Source of the DNA: Acidobacteriaceae bacterium
GTDB taxonomy: Bacteria > Acidobacteriota > Terriglobia > Terriglobales > Acidobacteriaceae
Length of the DNA: 64,000 nt
Assembly (NCBI GenBank): GCA_003134655.1
Contig: PLBY01000053.1
Span: 29,473-93,472 of the forward strand
Direction of reading: 5' to 3'
This document shows positions 34,789 to 44,521 of this stretch, piece after piece (positions within the stretch are counted from its first letter, which is position 1; every line of letters starts with the position of its first letter). Below the pieces are notes generated by a model, which was given only the letters and a program-made list of their open reading frames with translations, ran no database searches and was not told where the DNA came from. The position numbers were made by a program, and so were the translations under genes.

Positions 34789-36110
34789 AAGCCCTCGGGA
34801 ACCGCACTCGCCGCCTCCACCAGCGGCAGGCGGATCCGGATCAGAGTTCCCTTCCCTTCGTGGCTGTCGATGGTCATGCGCGCCGTATCGCCGTAAAGCA
34901 CCTGCAGGCGCTCGGAGATGTTCGCCATGCCGATCCCCATCCCCGACCAACTGCTGCTTTCTTCGAGTTGCGCGCCGCCCATGCCTACACCGTCGTCTTC
35001 GACTTCAATGATCAGCCGCGAATCGACAAGACGGCTGCGCAGGTAGATGCTGCCACCTTCCACCTTCGGTCCCAGCCCATGCTTGATGGAGTTCTCGACC
35101 AGCGGCTGCAGCAGCATGCTGGGAACGACCACATCGAGCGAGGCGGGATCGAGTTCCTTGACCACTCGCAGTTTGTCCCGCCCAAACCTCACCACCTCAA
35201 TGTCGAGGTAGTTGTCGATGAATTCGAATTCTTCCCGCAACGGCGCAAATGCTTCGCTGCTATTGAGCAAACGCCGCAAAATCGTTGCCAGCTTGAAGAT
35301 CACGGCGCGCGCCATGTCCGGATCAAATCGCACCAGCGACGAGATCGAGTTCAGAGTGTTAAACAGAAAGTGCGGATTGATCTGGTTCTGCAGCGCCTCC
35401 ATGCGGGCGTGCAGCAGAAGACGCTCCTGCTCCTCCAGTTTGATCTGTATGCGCACGCTGTTAAAAATCTTCAGTTCGATTCCAACCGCGATCACCGACG
35501 CGGCATAGATCGCGCTATAGATCCAGTAGTTGTCGGGACTCTCAATGCTGAAGATGGAGTGCGGGAAGTATTGCGCCAACTGCGTCTGTACGAAGCGCAA
35601 ACCAATCACGGTGCAGAAGAACATGATCTGCCAGTCGAACAGGCGCGGGCGTGGCAGATTGCGTCGAATCACGCGAAAAATGCTTTCATCGATGAACGGC
35701 GAGAACGACCAGATATCATCCTTGTCGACAGCCCAGGTGCGCAATTGGCCTGCGAGAAAACCAGAAAGCACATCAAAGGGCATTGCGGCCCACTCGCCGT
35801 GCAGCAGGGCAGGTATTGCCATCAGCACGCCGCCCAGTGATCCCGCCCAGCGTCCGCCGATCACGCCCAGCAGAAGCGCGGTCTCAAAACTCATGTCGCC
35901 CGCCTGGAAACTCTTCGAGAAAATTCGGGTCCAGACTCCAACCATGATCGGCAGGCCGAACCAAAGCACCAGGTATACCTTCTGCCGGAAAGTGCGTTCT
36001 TCGCGAAACAAGAGACGCTTGAATTCCTTGGAGCGCACCAGGCTGCTGGACACAGCCGCCGCTACGCCCAGCTTGAACAGCAAATTGAAGAGGATGAGCC
36101 GCTGTTCCAT
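34758..36110 (-). CDS. LytS/YpdA-type sensor histidine kinase
   Basis: A 450-residue membrane kinase from ATG 36110; the open frame to 36197 is less typical. The N-terminal about 200 residues form several transmembrane helices of the 5TM LytS-type sensor (LWFGLPIMVGVWTRIFSK; GVIGGRWAGSLGG). A short coiled coil leads to the His_kinase domain with phospho-acceptor His in QINPHFLFNTLNSIS. The ATPase follows with N-box LLQPLVENSIKHGL and G-boxes EDDGVGMG and GMGIGMANISERL. No LytR-type response regulator is adjacent. Confidence 0.88.
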   Translation of the reverse strand: MEQRLILFNLLFKLGVAAAVSSSLVRSKEFKRLLFREERTFRQKVYLVLWFGLPIMVGVWTRIFSKSFQAGDMSFETALLLGVIGGRWAGSLGGVLMAIPALLHGEWAAMPFDVLSGFLAGQLRTWAVDKDDIWSFSPFIDESIFRVIRRNLPRPRLFDWQIMFFCTVIGLRFVQTQLAQYFPHSIFSIESPDNYWIYSAIYAASVIAVGIELKIFNSVRIQIKLEEQERLLLHARMEALQNQINPHFLFNTLNSISSLVRFDPDMARAVIFKLATILRRLLNSSEAFAPLREEFEFIDNYLDIEVVRFGRDKLRVVKELDPASLDVVVPSMLLQPLVENSIKHGLGPKVEGGSIYLRSRLVDSRLIIEVEDDGVGMGGAQLEESSSWSGMGIGMANISERLQVLYGDTARMTIDSHEGKGTLIRIRLPLVEAASAVPEGFYAERSSTRR

Positions 36111-36395
36111 GAGTTTCCGTTTCGAGTGAATCGCCGGAGTATCCCTACGACGATCAGGAGCGCCCCAGAAAACTGTAGCACGAAGCCGGACGCTCAATAT
36201 CCGTTGTTCTTATCGACCACGAATCGCAACGGCTGCCACAGCTGCGCAGATTGTCCGCAACAGAGGGGAGCACGCAAGAAATCCGACCTCGTGCGATCTA
36301 ACGAAGGCGGAACTTCGACGCGGTTTTCGGAGTCTTAGCACTGTAGAATTAAACTGTTGGACGTCCCAAGGCCAGGCTCTTTACGGGGGGCAACA

Positions 36396-37352
36396 ATGCG
36401 GCTGATTCGTCTGGTTTCCTTTTTTGTGGCAGTGACTGGCACCTTGCTCCTGGCTCAAACTTCCACGCCCACGCCTCCTCCCCAGTCCGCCCGTCAGGCG
36501 CTGCTTGAAATGTTTTTGGGCAAGGGTGAAAACGACTTTACGAAGCACCTGCCCGAGACCGCACACCAGGCGTTGATTCACAAGGGCGACAGCCCAGAGA
36601 CGAACGTAATTCTCAAGATCTCCACCATCGGCCGCCAGATGGTTGCAGGGGGCGAACGACTCGAGTCATTCGAAACCGGTCCCAATCTACTGGTTAGCGA
36701 ACAGAACAACGGCCATGAGAAGTACGAAATAGCAGTCGAGCATGACACCCTGCTCGGCGAGGACGACGAGATCGAACTCTCCGTCCACTATTACAAAGAC
36801 GGGCAGCTGCAATCGCTCCCTGTCGTGCCCCGCCTCATCTTCACTCTGCGGCAGGAAAAAGAAATCTGGCGCCTCACCGAGGTCACGGCTGCGGTACACG
36901 CGCCACTCACCGACCCTGACTATCTCAAGGGATTGCGCAAAGACCAGAATGAGTCGAACGAGACTGCCGCACAGAACCGTGTGACCGTCATGGGCATGGC
37001 CGAAGGAAACTACGCAAACCGGCATCCTGATCGGGGCTACGCCTGCGCGCTGGCAACGCTGGTCGCGGCCGAGCCGGGTGCTATGCCAGGAGAGAGTGGC
37101 TTTGTTTATGATCCCGGTCAGGGCAACGAAGAGTGGAGCGGCTATCGTTTCGCGCTCACGGGATGCGAGGGAACTCCGGCAGCGAAGTATCGCATCACCG
37201 CCGTGCCACTTGAGTCGGACGCGGGCATGAAGACGTTTTGCGCCGACGAGTCCGGTGCGTTCAAATTCGTGACCACCGGAAAAAGTTCGAGCTGCTTCAC
37301 TCGAGGACAGCCTGTGAATGCGCCTCAGGCCCCCGCTTCCTCGGAAGACTGA
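36396..37352 (+). CDS. Secreted protein with pilin-like C-terminal region, function unknown
   Basis: A 318-residue protein from ATG 36396 with a signal peptide (MRLIRLVSFFVAVTGTLLLAQ). The middle is a mixed domain I cannot assign. The C-terminal third (GNYANRHPDRGYACALATL; GYRFALTGC; FCADESGAFKF) resembles the globular part of acidobacterial pilin-like secreted proteins, including the paired Cys. No prepilin N-terminal helix is present, so it is not itself a pilin. It is monocistronic. Confidence 0.6.
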   Translation: MRLIRLVSFFVAVTGTLLLAQTSTPTPPPQSARQALLEMFLGKGENDFTKHLPETAHQALIHKGDSPETNVILKISTIGRQMVAGGERLESFETGPNLLVSEQNNGHEKYEIAVEHDTLLGEDDEIELSVHYYKDGQLQSLPVVPRLIFTLRQEKEIWRLTEVTAAVHAPLTDPDYLKGLRKDQNESNETAAQNRVTVMGMAEGNYANRHPDRGYACALATLVAAEPGAMPGESGFVYDPGQGNEEWSGYRFALTGCEGTPAAKYRITAVPLESDAGMKTFCADESGAFKFVTTGKSSSCFTRGQPVNAPQAPASSED

Positions 37353-37366
37353 GGCCGTCGCAATCT

Positions 37367-38191
37367 CTAGCTGTAAGCGAGTTCCTTCGCGCGTTGCGCC
37401 GCCTTCACGACTGCCTTGATCAGCGTAACGCGCAGCTTCCCTTCCTCGAGTTCCATGATGGCGTCGATGGTGCAGCCCGCCGGAGTGGTCACTGCATCCT
37501 TGAGCAGCGCCGGATGATCTCCGGTCTCGAGTACAACCCGCGCCGCGCCCAGCGTGGTCTGGGCCGCCAGCAGCGTCGCGATATCCCGCGGCAGTCCCAC
37601 CTTCACGCCTGCCTCCGCCAGCGACTCGAGGATGATGTAGATGTAAGCCGGGCCGCTGGCCGAAAGCGCAGTCACGGCATCCATGTGCTTCTCGTCGACC
37701 ACGACCGTGCGCCCCACGACATCAAACATGTGACAAGTCATGGCCACGTCTTCCGCGCTGGCGTGCTTGCCTTTGCAGATCGCGGTCATTCCGGCTCCCT
37801 GCTGACAGGGTGTGTTGGGCATGGCGCGGATCACACGAACGTTCGGCGGCAGATTCTTTTCGATCATGGAGGTCGGCACCGACGCCGCCACCGACACAAT
37901 CACCTGCTTCGCGGTGATGTGACCGCTGATCTCGCGCACCACGTCCTCGACCACCTGCGGCTTCACGCCAATCACAATAATGTCGGCACCCTTGGCGGCT
38001 TCCACGTTGTTGGTCCCGACTTTGATTTTCAGCTTTGCAGCCAACGCTTTGGCGCGCTCCTCATGCGCTACGGTCGCGCGCGTGGACTTCGTCGAGAGCA
38101 GACCATTCTTCAGCAAGGCCTGCAGAATGATGCCGCCCATCTTGCCCGCGCCCAGGAACGCAACTTTCTTTCCCGCCAGATCATTTCCCAT
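37367..38191 (-). CDS. proC: Pyrroline-5-carboxylate reductase
   Basis: A 274-residue NAD(P)H-dependent enzyme for the last step of proline synthesis. It has the N-terminal Rossmann motif VAFLGAGKMGGIILQAL, the mid motif VIRAMPNTPCQQGAG and the conserved C-terminal ALSASGPAYIYIILESLAEAGV. Length is as usual for the family. It lies downstream of galE on the same strand with a large palindromic repeat in between, so co-transcription is doubtful. Confidence 0.95.
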   Translation of the reverse strand: MGNDLAGKKVAFLGAGKMGGIILQALLKNGLLSTKSTRATVAHEERAKALAAKLKIKVGTNNVEAAKGADIIVIGVKPQVVEDVVREISGHITAKQVIVSVAASVPTSMIEKNLPPNVRVIRAMPNTPCQQGAGMTAICKGKHASAEDVAMTCHMFDVVGRTVVVDEKHMDAVTALSASGPAYIYIILESLAEAGVKVGLPRDIATLLAAQTTLGAARVVLETGDHPALLKDAVTTPAGCTIDAIMELEEGKLRVTLIKAVVKAAQRAKELAYS

Positions 38192-38227
38192 GATTTCCCT
38201 CAGAATCTCGATTAACCCAAAATCTTA

Positions 38228-38306
38228 ACCACGGAGGACACAGAGTACACAGAGGCAAGTCGGTTCAAAAAAGAATTTCCTCTGTGTCCTCCGTGTCCTC
38301 TGTGGT
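38228..38306. repeat. Inverted intergenic repeat (CCTCTGTGTCCTCCGTG family)
   Basis: Two arms of 28 bases (38228-38255 and 38279-38306) are inverted copies with a few mismatches and would fold into a long hairpin between galE and proC. A single arm recurs at 59101-59130. The family is a widespread intergenic repeat of unknown role; here it may also act as terminator. Confidence 0.75.
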
Positions 38307-38312
38307 GAAAAT

Positions 38313-39311
38313 CTATCTTGCCGCAAGCTTGCTCTGCCGCTCCATCCACTTCCACGCGGTCGCCACCACGTCACGCAGGCCGCGGGTCGCCTTCCACTGC
38401 AGCAGCGCCTGCGCCTTTGCCGGATTGGCCACCAGTATCGGGGGATCTCCCGGACGCCGCGGTACCATCTTCCGCGGCACCCGCTTTCCCGTCACTTCCT
38501 CCACGGCGGTGATCACTTCCTGCACCGACGCTCCCGTTCCCGTGCCAACGTTGACGGCAAAACTTTCCTGCCCCGCAGCCAGGTGGTCCAGCGCCTTCAA
38601 GTGCACGCTTGCCAGATCATTCACATGGATGTAGTCGCGCACGCAAGTTCCATCCGGCGTCGGATAATCCGAGCCAAACACCTGCAGTTCAGGACCCAGC
38701 CCCGCAGCCGCGCGCAGCGCCAGCGGAATCAAATGGGTCTCCGGTTCGTGCAATTCGCCGATCTCGCCGCTATCGTCGGCACCCGCGGCATTGAAATAAC
38801 GCAGGCTGGCGAAGCGGAAACCATACGCCCGGTCATACGCTTCGAGCGCCTGTTCGAAGAACAGCTTCGTCACGCCGTAGGGATTCACCGGCTGGCGCGG
38901 AATGTTCTCCTCGATCGGAACTTTCGCCGGTTCGCCGTACACCGCGCAGGTCGACGAGAAAATGATCTTCTTCACTCCCGCGTCTACCGCCGCATTAAGC
39001 AGAGAGAGCCCTCCCTCGACATTGTTGCGGAAATATTTCCTTGGATTCGTTACCGACTCACCCACATAAGCGTGCGCCGCAAAATGCATGATCGCGTCCG
39101 CGCGTGGCAGAACTCGCGCCAGTGCGGCGGAATCCAGCACGTCCCCCTTGATCAGTTCAAAGCCCGCAGCCAGGATTTCATAACCGGTGCTGATGTTGTC
39201 GAAAATGATGACCTCATGCCCCGCGCGCTTCAGCGCCCGGGCCGCATGACTGCCGATGTATCCCGCACCACCAATGACCAGAACGACCACGAAGTTTTCC
39301 TTTCCGTCCAC
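38313..39311 (-). CDS. galE: UDP-glucose 4-epimerase
   Basis: A 332-residue short-chain dehydrogenase-type epimerase interconverting UDP-glucose and UDP-galactose. NAD site VIGGAGYIGSHAARAL, catalytic Ser/Thr in IIFSSTCAVYG and Tyr-x3-Lys in NPYGVTKLFFE are present. GalE-specific PDGTCVRDYIHVNDLA and FNVGTG-like closing (FAVNVGTGTGASVQEV) are also present. The start is at ATG 39311. The 248 bases upstream show nothing definite. Confidence 0.95.
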   Translation of the reverse strand: MDGKENFVVVLVIGGAGYIGSHAARALKRAGHEVIIFDNISTGYEILAAGFELIKGDVLDSAALARVLPRADAIMHFAAHAYVGESVTNPRKYFRNNVEGGLSLLNAAVDAGVKKIIFSSTCAVYGEPAKVPIEENIPRQPVNPYGVTKLFFEQALEAYDRAYGFRFASLRYFNAAGADDSGEIGELHEPETHLIPLALRAAAGLGPELQVFGSDYPTPDGTCVRDYIHVNDLASVHLKALDHLAAGQESFAVNVGTGTGASVQEVITAVEEVTGKRVPRKMVPRRPGDPPILVANPAKAQALLQWKATRGLRDVVATAWKWMERQSKLAAR

Positions 39312-39559
39312 GTGCTTCGCCGGGGCGCCTGTGTCTCAGCGCCAAGGCACTGCAAGCGCCGCGACCACAGCGATTTCCAATGGCTTCACGGTTGCCGGAT
39401 TTTCCAGACCGGGAGGGAGCAGAAGGATATTGTACACAACCGGATGGTAGGGCCTCCGTCTCGACGCGAGCCAGTGGACTCGGAGCAAGTCGGCGTTTTG
39501 ATTAGTATTCGGACAGAATTGGTGAGACCATTGCAGTAGAGAACGGCAGGAGTCACCGT

Positions 39560-39823
39560 ATGAAATACCGGATTGCAATGTGGGCAGGCGCGGGTTTTCT
39601 CGTAGCGGGTGGGTGGGCGCTTTACGCCTTCGCGTCAACTCCTCCGGCCTTGACCTTTACCGACCCGCTCATGACGCTGGTCCGCATCACTTGCCCAATT
39701 GCGCTGCTGGGGCGCTCCTTTCCGATTCGCCTGGAATGGGTCCTGCTTGCGAATGCTGCCACCTACGCGTTGCTCGGTCTGATCGTAGAACCCTTGCGGC
39801 AACGACTGGCTCACGCGAAATAG
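39560..39823 (+). CDS. Small membrane protein, function unknown
   Basis: An 87-residue protein with AGGAG 7 bases before ATG 39560. It has an N-terminal hydrophobic helix (about 7-25) and a second one (about 53-72) with a short loop. I do not recognise it. The following gene at 39900 is also a membrane protein on the same strand, so they may be co-transcribed. Confidence 0.6.
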   Translation: MKYRIAMWAGAGFLVAGGWALYAFASTPPALTFTDPLMTLVRITCPIALLGRSFPIRLEWVLLANAATYALLGLIVEPLRQRLAHAK

Positions 39824-39899
39824 CTTCAACCAGCCGCCAGCTTAGACCTTCATCCGCTCCACGGTCCTGCTAAGATTGTGCCTTCATCTGGGAGGTTTC

Positions 39900-41048
39900 T
39901 TGGAAACCGAACTGCCGCCAGATCCCGGACCAGCGCCCGAAGCCGTGCCCGAACCTCTGCCCGGAACCCTGCCTAAAACAGAGACGATCGTCTCCCCGGT
40001 CGTTGCCGTCGCTGCTGCTCCGTTGCCGCCACAGGTTCCCACCTACCGCGACCGCGGCACCGGCTTGGTGATCTTCGGCGTGGCCCAGATCATTCTGGGA
40101 TTGCTGGCCGCGCTCATGGTCCCCCTGGTCGCTCTCGGCGCGTTTATGTCCCGCCTCTCCCCCGGCGGCACCATGCGTCCCGGCCAGTTTCTCTCCGGAG
40201 CGGCTACTTATGGCTTTCTGGCCGCGGCGCTGCTTGGGCTGGGCATCGGATCGGTGCAAATGAAGCGCTGGGCGCGGGCGCTCACGCTGGTCACTTCCTG
40301 GTACTGGCTCATCATGGGCACGCTCGTCACCGTCCTGCTGACCGCAGTCCTGCCGGTTACCATGCGAAGCGCGCTGGCGCAGATGAAACAGAGCGGTCCA
40401 AACGCGCCCTCTCCCGAAATGTCCACGGCAGTGATTGCGGTCATGCTTACGGTCTTAATTATTTTCATGGCATTCTTTCTGGTGGTGGTACCGATCGCGT
40501 TCGTGGTTTTCTACAGCCTTGAAGATGTTGCCGAAACTTGCCGCCATCGCGATCCCGTCGAGCGCTGGACCGACCGGACGCCCTTGCCAGTGCTCTTCGC
40601 CAGTGTCGTGCTCTTCACTGGAGCGATGTACCTGCTGGTGACGGGCGTTACCACCCCGCTGTTTCCCTTCTTCGGGCGATATCTGACTGGAGTTGCAGGC
40701 GCGGCGTGCTTTCTCGCGATGGGTGCTCTCGATGTCTATCTTGCCATTGCACTCTTCCGTCTGCAGTCTGCCGCCTGGTGGATTGCGATCTGCTCCCTGG
40801 CCATTCGCCTGTTCTCGATGGCGCTCACCTACGCCCGGGCCGACATGATGACGGCCTACGCGAAGATAGGCATGTCGGACGCACAGTTACAAATGATGAA
40901 CTCAAGCCCGATGCTTCGCGGGCACGTACTGCTATGGTGGAGCCTGCTCTCGATGGTATTTTTCTTCGGCTACCTGCTGTGGTTGAAGAGGTATTTCAAA
41001 GCGCCATCCACCATCTCTTCAGCAGCGCTGCCTGCGCAGATCGGTTGA
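39900..41048 (+). CDS. Polytopic membrane protein, function unknown
   Basis: A 382-residue protein. TTG 39900 is preferred because GGGAGG lies just before it at 39890-39895. A Pro-rich N-terminal tail (about 50 residues) precedes about eight hydrophobic helices (for example GLVIFGVAQIILGLLAALMVPL and VIAVMLTVLIIFMAFFLVVV). I recognise no motif. It ends 15 bases before the DCoH gene, which suggests a shared transcript. Confidence 0.6.
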   Translation: METELPPDPGPAPEAVPEPLPGTLPKTETIVSPVVAVAAAPLPPQVPTYRDRGTGLVIFGVAQIILGLLAALMVPLVALGAFMSRLSPGGTMRPGQFLSGAATYGFLAAALLGLGIGSVQMKRWARALTLVTSWYWLIMGTLVTVLLTAVLPVTMRSALAQMKQSGPNAPSPEMSTAVIAVMLTVLIIFMAFFLVVVPIAFVVFYSLEDVAETCRHRDPVERWTDRTPLPVLFASVVLFTGAMYLLVTGVTTPLFPFFGRYLTGVAGAACFLAMGALDVYLAIALFRLQSAAWWIAICSLAIRLFSMALTYARADMMTAYAKIGMSDAQLQMMNSSPMLRGHVLLWWSLLSMVFFFGYLLWLKRYFKAPSTISSAALPAQIG

Positions 41049-41063
41049 TTTTTGGAGGACGGT

Positions 41064-41399
41064 ATGTCTGAACAACTTGCCGACAAGAAATGCGTGCCTT
41101 GCCGCGGAGGCGTTCCGCCACTCAAGGGGAACGAACTGGAGAAGTTGCACCGCCAGGTTCCCCGGTGGACCATCACCAAGGATCATCACATTCACCGCGA
41201 ATTCAAGTTCCCCGACTTCCAGCAGGCGCTGGACTTCGTCAACCGCGTGGGAGCGGTGGCCGAAGAGCAGGGACATCATCCCGACATTCTGCTGGCGTGG
41301 GGGAAGGCGGAGATCACGCTGTGGACGCACAAGATTGACGGCCTGACCGAAAGCGATTTCATCATGGCCGCCAAGATCGATAAGCTGAGCGGCGAATAA
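41064..41399 (+). CDS. 4a-hydroxytetrahydrobiopterin dehydratase (PCD/DCoH)
   Basis: A 111-residue pterin carbinolamine dehydratase from ATG 41064, preceded by GGAGG at 41055-41059. Motifs are FKFPDFQQALDFVNRVGAVAEEQGHHPDI, with the catalytic His pair, and ITLWTHKIDGLTESDFIMAAKID. It also carries an N-terminal C-x2-C (CVPCRGG) common in bacterial members. It regenerates pterin cofactor; an aromatic amino acid hydroxylase is not in the window. Confidence 0.92.
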   Translation: MSEQLADKKCVPCRGGVPPLKGNELEKLHRQVPRWTITKDHHIHREFKFPDFQQALDFVNRVGAVAEEQGHHPDILLAWGKAEITLWTHKIDGLTESDFIMAAKIDKLSGE

Positions 41400-41428
41400 G
41401 CGCTTTCGCCGCCGGCCAGATCGCAAAA

Positions 41429-41878
41429 TTATGACTCGGCCGCAGCGCGTGATGCAGCTTCGCACTCTTTCCGCAACTCCTCGAAAAAACCCTTCGTGGC
41501 CTTCGTGATCGCCGGGGCCAACGCAAAACCCAAGGTCCGGGAAGGTGTGCCCACAAGATTCATCACAACGTTAATCGCGGTCTGACCGCCAGCAACGCGG
41601 GTGAAGATTACTCGCGTCTCGCAAGTGATTCCAAAGACGTGGCTGGGGTAAGACACGCTTTCCTTTGGAGCAAAATGCTGCACGACTTGATCGACATTGG
41701 CACGAATCGGTTTGAGGGTCTCGATGCGCAATCGGCTTCCCTCTTCCCAAGGCGTGCCGTGCACCCAGCGAATTTCGCCGAACACGTTGCGGTTGCGCCA
41801 CCGGTCTACGTCGACATAAATGGAAAAGACAGTGTCCAGGGGGCAGTTCAGGACGATTTGAAAGTCAAACGACTGCAT
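41429..41878 (-). CDS. SRPBCC-fold protein
   Basis: A 149-residue protein with the START/SRPBCC pattern: first strand FDFQIVLNCPLDTVFSIYVDVDRW, then GSRLRIETLKPIRANVDQVVQHF and a long C-terminal helix (APAITKATKGFFEELRKECE). Such proteins bind hydrophobic ligands. Ligand unknown. The 103 bases to the next gene show nothing. Confidence 0.7.
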   Translation of the reverse strand: MQSFDFQIVLNCPLDTVFSIYVDVDRWRNRNVFGEIRWVHGTPWEEGSRLRIETLKPIRANVDQVVQHFAPKESVSYPSHVFGITCETRVIFTRVAGGQTAINVVMNLVGTPSRTLGFALAPAITKATKGFFEELRKECEAASRAAAES

Positions 41879-41981
41879 GGCGACGGCAGTGAAGAGGAAA
41901 TCAGCAAGGCGCAGCGCTCCTCACGCCCCGACTGGCAAGCCCCGATTGGCAAAGTGCAGGAGAAAACACCGACGAGGGCAA

Positions 41982-43295
41982 TCACGAAGCCGCGCGGGCA
42001 TGGCTCAATCGGCTCGCATGCAGTGCCCACGCGAGAATCGCAGCCGGAACCAGCATCAGCAGCCCCGTACCGGTCGCGACCGTGCGCGCAGAGATTCCTG
42101 CATCCAGAAAACGGCCCGCCAGATACGCCGTGACGGCGAACGTAAGGCTGCCCAGGCCAAGGTCCGCGGCAAACACGCGTCCCCGAAAGCGGTCCTCCGT
42201 ATGAAGTTGCAAGAGTATGGTTGAGAAGACCCAGACCGTCGAGCCTCCCATGTGCGCCAGCATGGCACAGGCCGCGGCCATCCAAACGCTGCGACTCGCC
42301 CCCAGCACTCCATAGCCGCATGCGATGGTGAGATAGCCGAACAGAATTCCCAGGCGCAGCCTGTGATCGCTCTCGCCCGCCCAACGGGCCGCCACCAGAG
42401 GGCCCACCATTGCTCCCAGGCCGCGCCCTGCGAGCAGAATGCTCATCCCGAGCATGGCTCCGCCGGCGGCATTGATGCCGTGCCCGTGCACGGCAAACTC
42501 ACGCGCTCCCATCACGGTGAAGATCACCCAGCTTGGCCCGACCATCAATTCTCCGGCTTTGGCAAAGACCGCCGGCAACAACGTCGGATGGTTGCGGATA
42601 TAGCGGATCCCCTCCAGCACCGGCGAGAAGTCGACGAGATCACGCGGGCGCAGTGGAGCTGCAGCGTCGGCATGCGGCTCGGCAAAGCGCATTCCTCCGA
42701 TCAGCAATGCCGACGCCAGAAACGAAAGCGCATTCAAAACGAAGACCGTATCGCGCCCGAAGAACGCGGCCACCACCCCGCCAACAGAAGCTCCAATCAG
42801 CAAATTCACCGACCACGTGGCCGATGACAGCGTATTGGCGAGCAGAACTTCCCCCTCAGCGGCAACGTTTGGAATCACCGCGCTGCGTGCCGGTTCGAAA
42901 AACGCAGCCATCGAGGTTTCAGCCAGCAGCAAGGGATACACCAGCCACACCGTGGAGCGGGATCGCACGAACAACATGGCCAGCACGACCACGCAGCGAA
43001 TGATGTCGGCAGCGATCATCACGTGCTTGCGCTTCAGGCGGTCGTTCACTACGCCTGCCGTCGGCCCCACAAACGTCTGAGGTAGAACCTGCAGCATCAG
43101 GGCCAGGGCCACCGAGCCCGCGTGCCCGGTCAACTGCAACAGCAAGGTATAAATCGACAGCGTGTAAAACCAGTCGCCCACCTCGCTGACGATCTGCGCC
43201 ATCCAGAGCCGCCGGAAATTGCGGTTTCCGCGCAGCAGCCGAACATAGGACCCGACCGTAATCGAAGATGCGACGCGCTCCGGTTGAGGATCCAT
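41982..43295 (-). CDS. MFS transporter (MFS_3/EntS-like exporter)
   Basis: A 437-residue inner-membrane transporter with about 12 hydrophobic helices. N-terminal FRRLWMAQIVSEVGDWFYTL and the loop PTAGVVNDRLKRKHVM (a DRxxRK-type motif A variant) are typical of the MFS_3 group, which exports siderophores, macrolides and other small molecules. Its substrate cannot be told. It is a single gene between the SRPBCC gene and ypdA. Confidence 0.85.
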   Translation of the reverse strand: MDPQPERVASSITVGSYVRLLRGNRNFRRLWMAQIVSEVGDWFYTLSIYTLLLQLTGHAGSVALALMLQVLPQTFVGPTAGVVNDRLKRKHVMIAADIIRCVVVLAMLFVRSRSTVWLVYPLLLAETSMAAFFEPARSAVIPNVAAEGEVLLANTLSSATWSVNLLIGASVGGVVAAFFGRDTVFVLNALSFLASALLIGGMRFAEPHADAAAPLRPRDLVDFSPVLEGIRYIRNHPTLLPAVFAKAGELMVGPSWVIFTVMGAREFAVHGHGINAAGGAMLGMSILLAGRGLGAMVGPLVAARWAGESDHRLRLGILFGYLTIACGYGVLGASRSVWMAAACAMLAHMGGSTVWVFSTILLQLHTEDRFRGRVFAADLGLGSLTFAVTAYLAGRFLDAGISARTVATGTGLLMLVPAAILAWALHASRLSHARAAS

Positions 43296-43357
43296 ACGTG
43301 AGGGTTAATCTACAGGGTGGGGGCGTGCGCAGGCTACAGGGCTAGGATAGAGCGGCG

Positions 43358-44338
43358 CTACGACCGCAGTTTGCGCTTGAGGTCGTCGGCGATCTGCTTA
43401 CCGTGGAAGCGGCCGTTTTCAATGAAGATCTCGTTGGTGCGCGATCCCGCAACAATCACGCCCGCCACGTAGATTCCCTTCACGTTGCTCTCAAGCGAGA
43501 TCGGATCGCACACCGGACGGCATTGCTGCTCCGACAATTCGATGCCCATGCTGCGCAGAAAATCGTAGTCAGGATGGTAGCCGATCAGGGCCAAGACAAA
43601 GTCATTCTTCAACCGCATCGGCCCGCGCGGCGTGTTCAGGACCACGTGGTCAATGCCGATCTCCTGCACGGAGCTGTTGAAGTGAGCTTCAATCTCTCCG
43701 TTCTTAATGCGGTTCTCAATGTCGGGCTTGATCCAGTACTTCACGTGATGGTGGAGCTGCGCTTCGCGGTGCACCAGCGTGACGCGGGCTCCGTGACGCC
43801 ATAAATCGAGAGCCGCGATCGCCGCGGAGTTCTTGCCTCCAATGACCAGCACATCCGTGTCGTAATAAGGGTGCGGCTCACCATAGTAGTGCGACACCTT
43901 GGGGAGATCCTCACCCGGGATCCCCAGCTGGTTCGCCAAGTCGTAATAGCCCGTCGAAACGATAACCTTCTTCGTCTTGTAATCATGCGGCCGCCCCGCG
44001 CGGTCGGTCGCGGTAATACTGAAGTTCCCGTCCTCGCCCATCACCGTCTTAACCCACTCGTACTGCCGAAGATCGAGGTGATAGTGCTCTGCAACTTTGC
44101 GGTAGTACTCGAGTGCCTCTTCGCGCGTGGGCTTCTGTAGTGCCGTGGTGAACGGAATGTCGCCGATCTCGAGCAGCTCCGGGGTCGTGAAAAACGACAT
44201 GTTCGCGGGATAGTGGAATAGCGAGTTCACCAGACAACCCTTGTCGAGAACGATGACCTTAAGGCCGACTTTCTGCGCTTCAATGGCACAGGCTAGTCCT
44301 GTGGGCCCCGCTCCGATCACCAGCACGGCGGTGTTCAT
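43358..44338 (-). CDS. ypdA: YpdA-family bacillithiol disulfide reductase
   Basis: A 326-residue flavoprotein from ATG 44338. It has FAD-binding VLVIGAGPTGLACAIEA, NADPH-binding VLVIGGKNSAAIAAL, the signature HYPANMSFFTTPELLEIG and the closing YVAGVIVAG. YpdA (Bdr) reduces bacillithiol disulfide with NADPH. Presence of bshA in the same window supports the assignment. The frame is open further upstream to 44407 but the extra residues are not part of the family. Confidence 0.9.
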   Translation of the reverse strand: MNTAVLVIGAGPTGLACAIEAQKVGLKVIVLDKGCLVNSLFHYPANMSFFTTPELLEIGDIPFTTALQKPTREEALEYYRKVAEHYHLDLRQYEWVKTVMGEDGNFSITATDRAGRPHDYKTKKVIVSTGYYDLANQLGIPGEDLPKVSHYYGEPHPYYDTDVLVIGGKNSAAIAALDLWRHGARVTLVHREAQLHHHVKYWIKPDIENRIKNGEIEAHFNSSVQEIGIDHVVLNTPRGPMRLKNDFVLALIGYHPDYDFLRSMGIELSEQQCRPVCDPISLESNVKGIYVAGVIVAGSRTNEIFIENGRFHGKQIADDLKRKLRS

Positions 44339-44521
44339 CTCAGGATGAGCCTTGGCCTTGGTCTTGGCGAGGGTATCGAGTTCTACGGCGGCGAGAAATT
44401 CGGGCATGGGCCTCAGTGCAGAGTCGGTCGAGGCAAACGGGGGTTCGAGCGCAACTCGGAAACCGTTGATTCTAGCATGCGGAGATTATGCGAGAGGGGC
44501 CGAGAATCACAGCTGACAATC

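Noticed and set aside
34860-35840. 326-codon open frame opposite the LytS kinase
   Set aside because: Its composition (His/Arg-rich, no family motif) is that of an antisense shadow, and the kinase on the other strand is unmistakable.
37238-39539. Long open frames of 325 and 318 codons opposite proC and galE
   Set aside because: These are shadows of clear housekeeping genes in GC-rich DNA; no ribosome sites or motifs.
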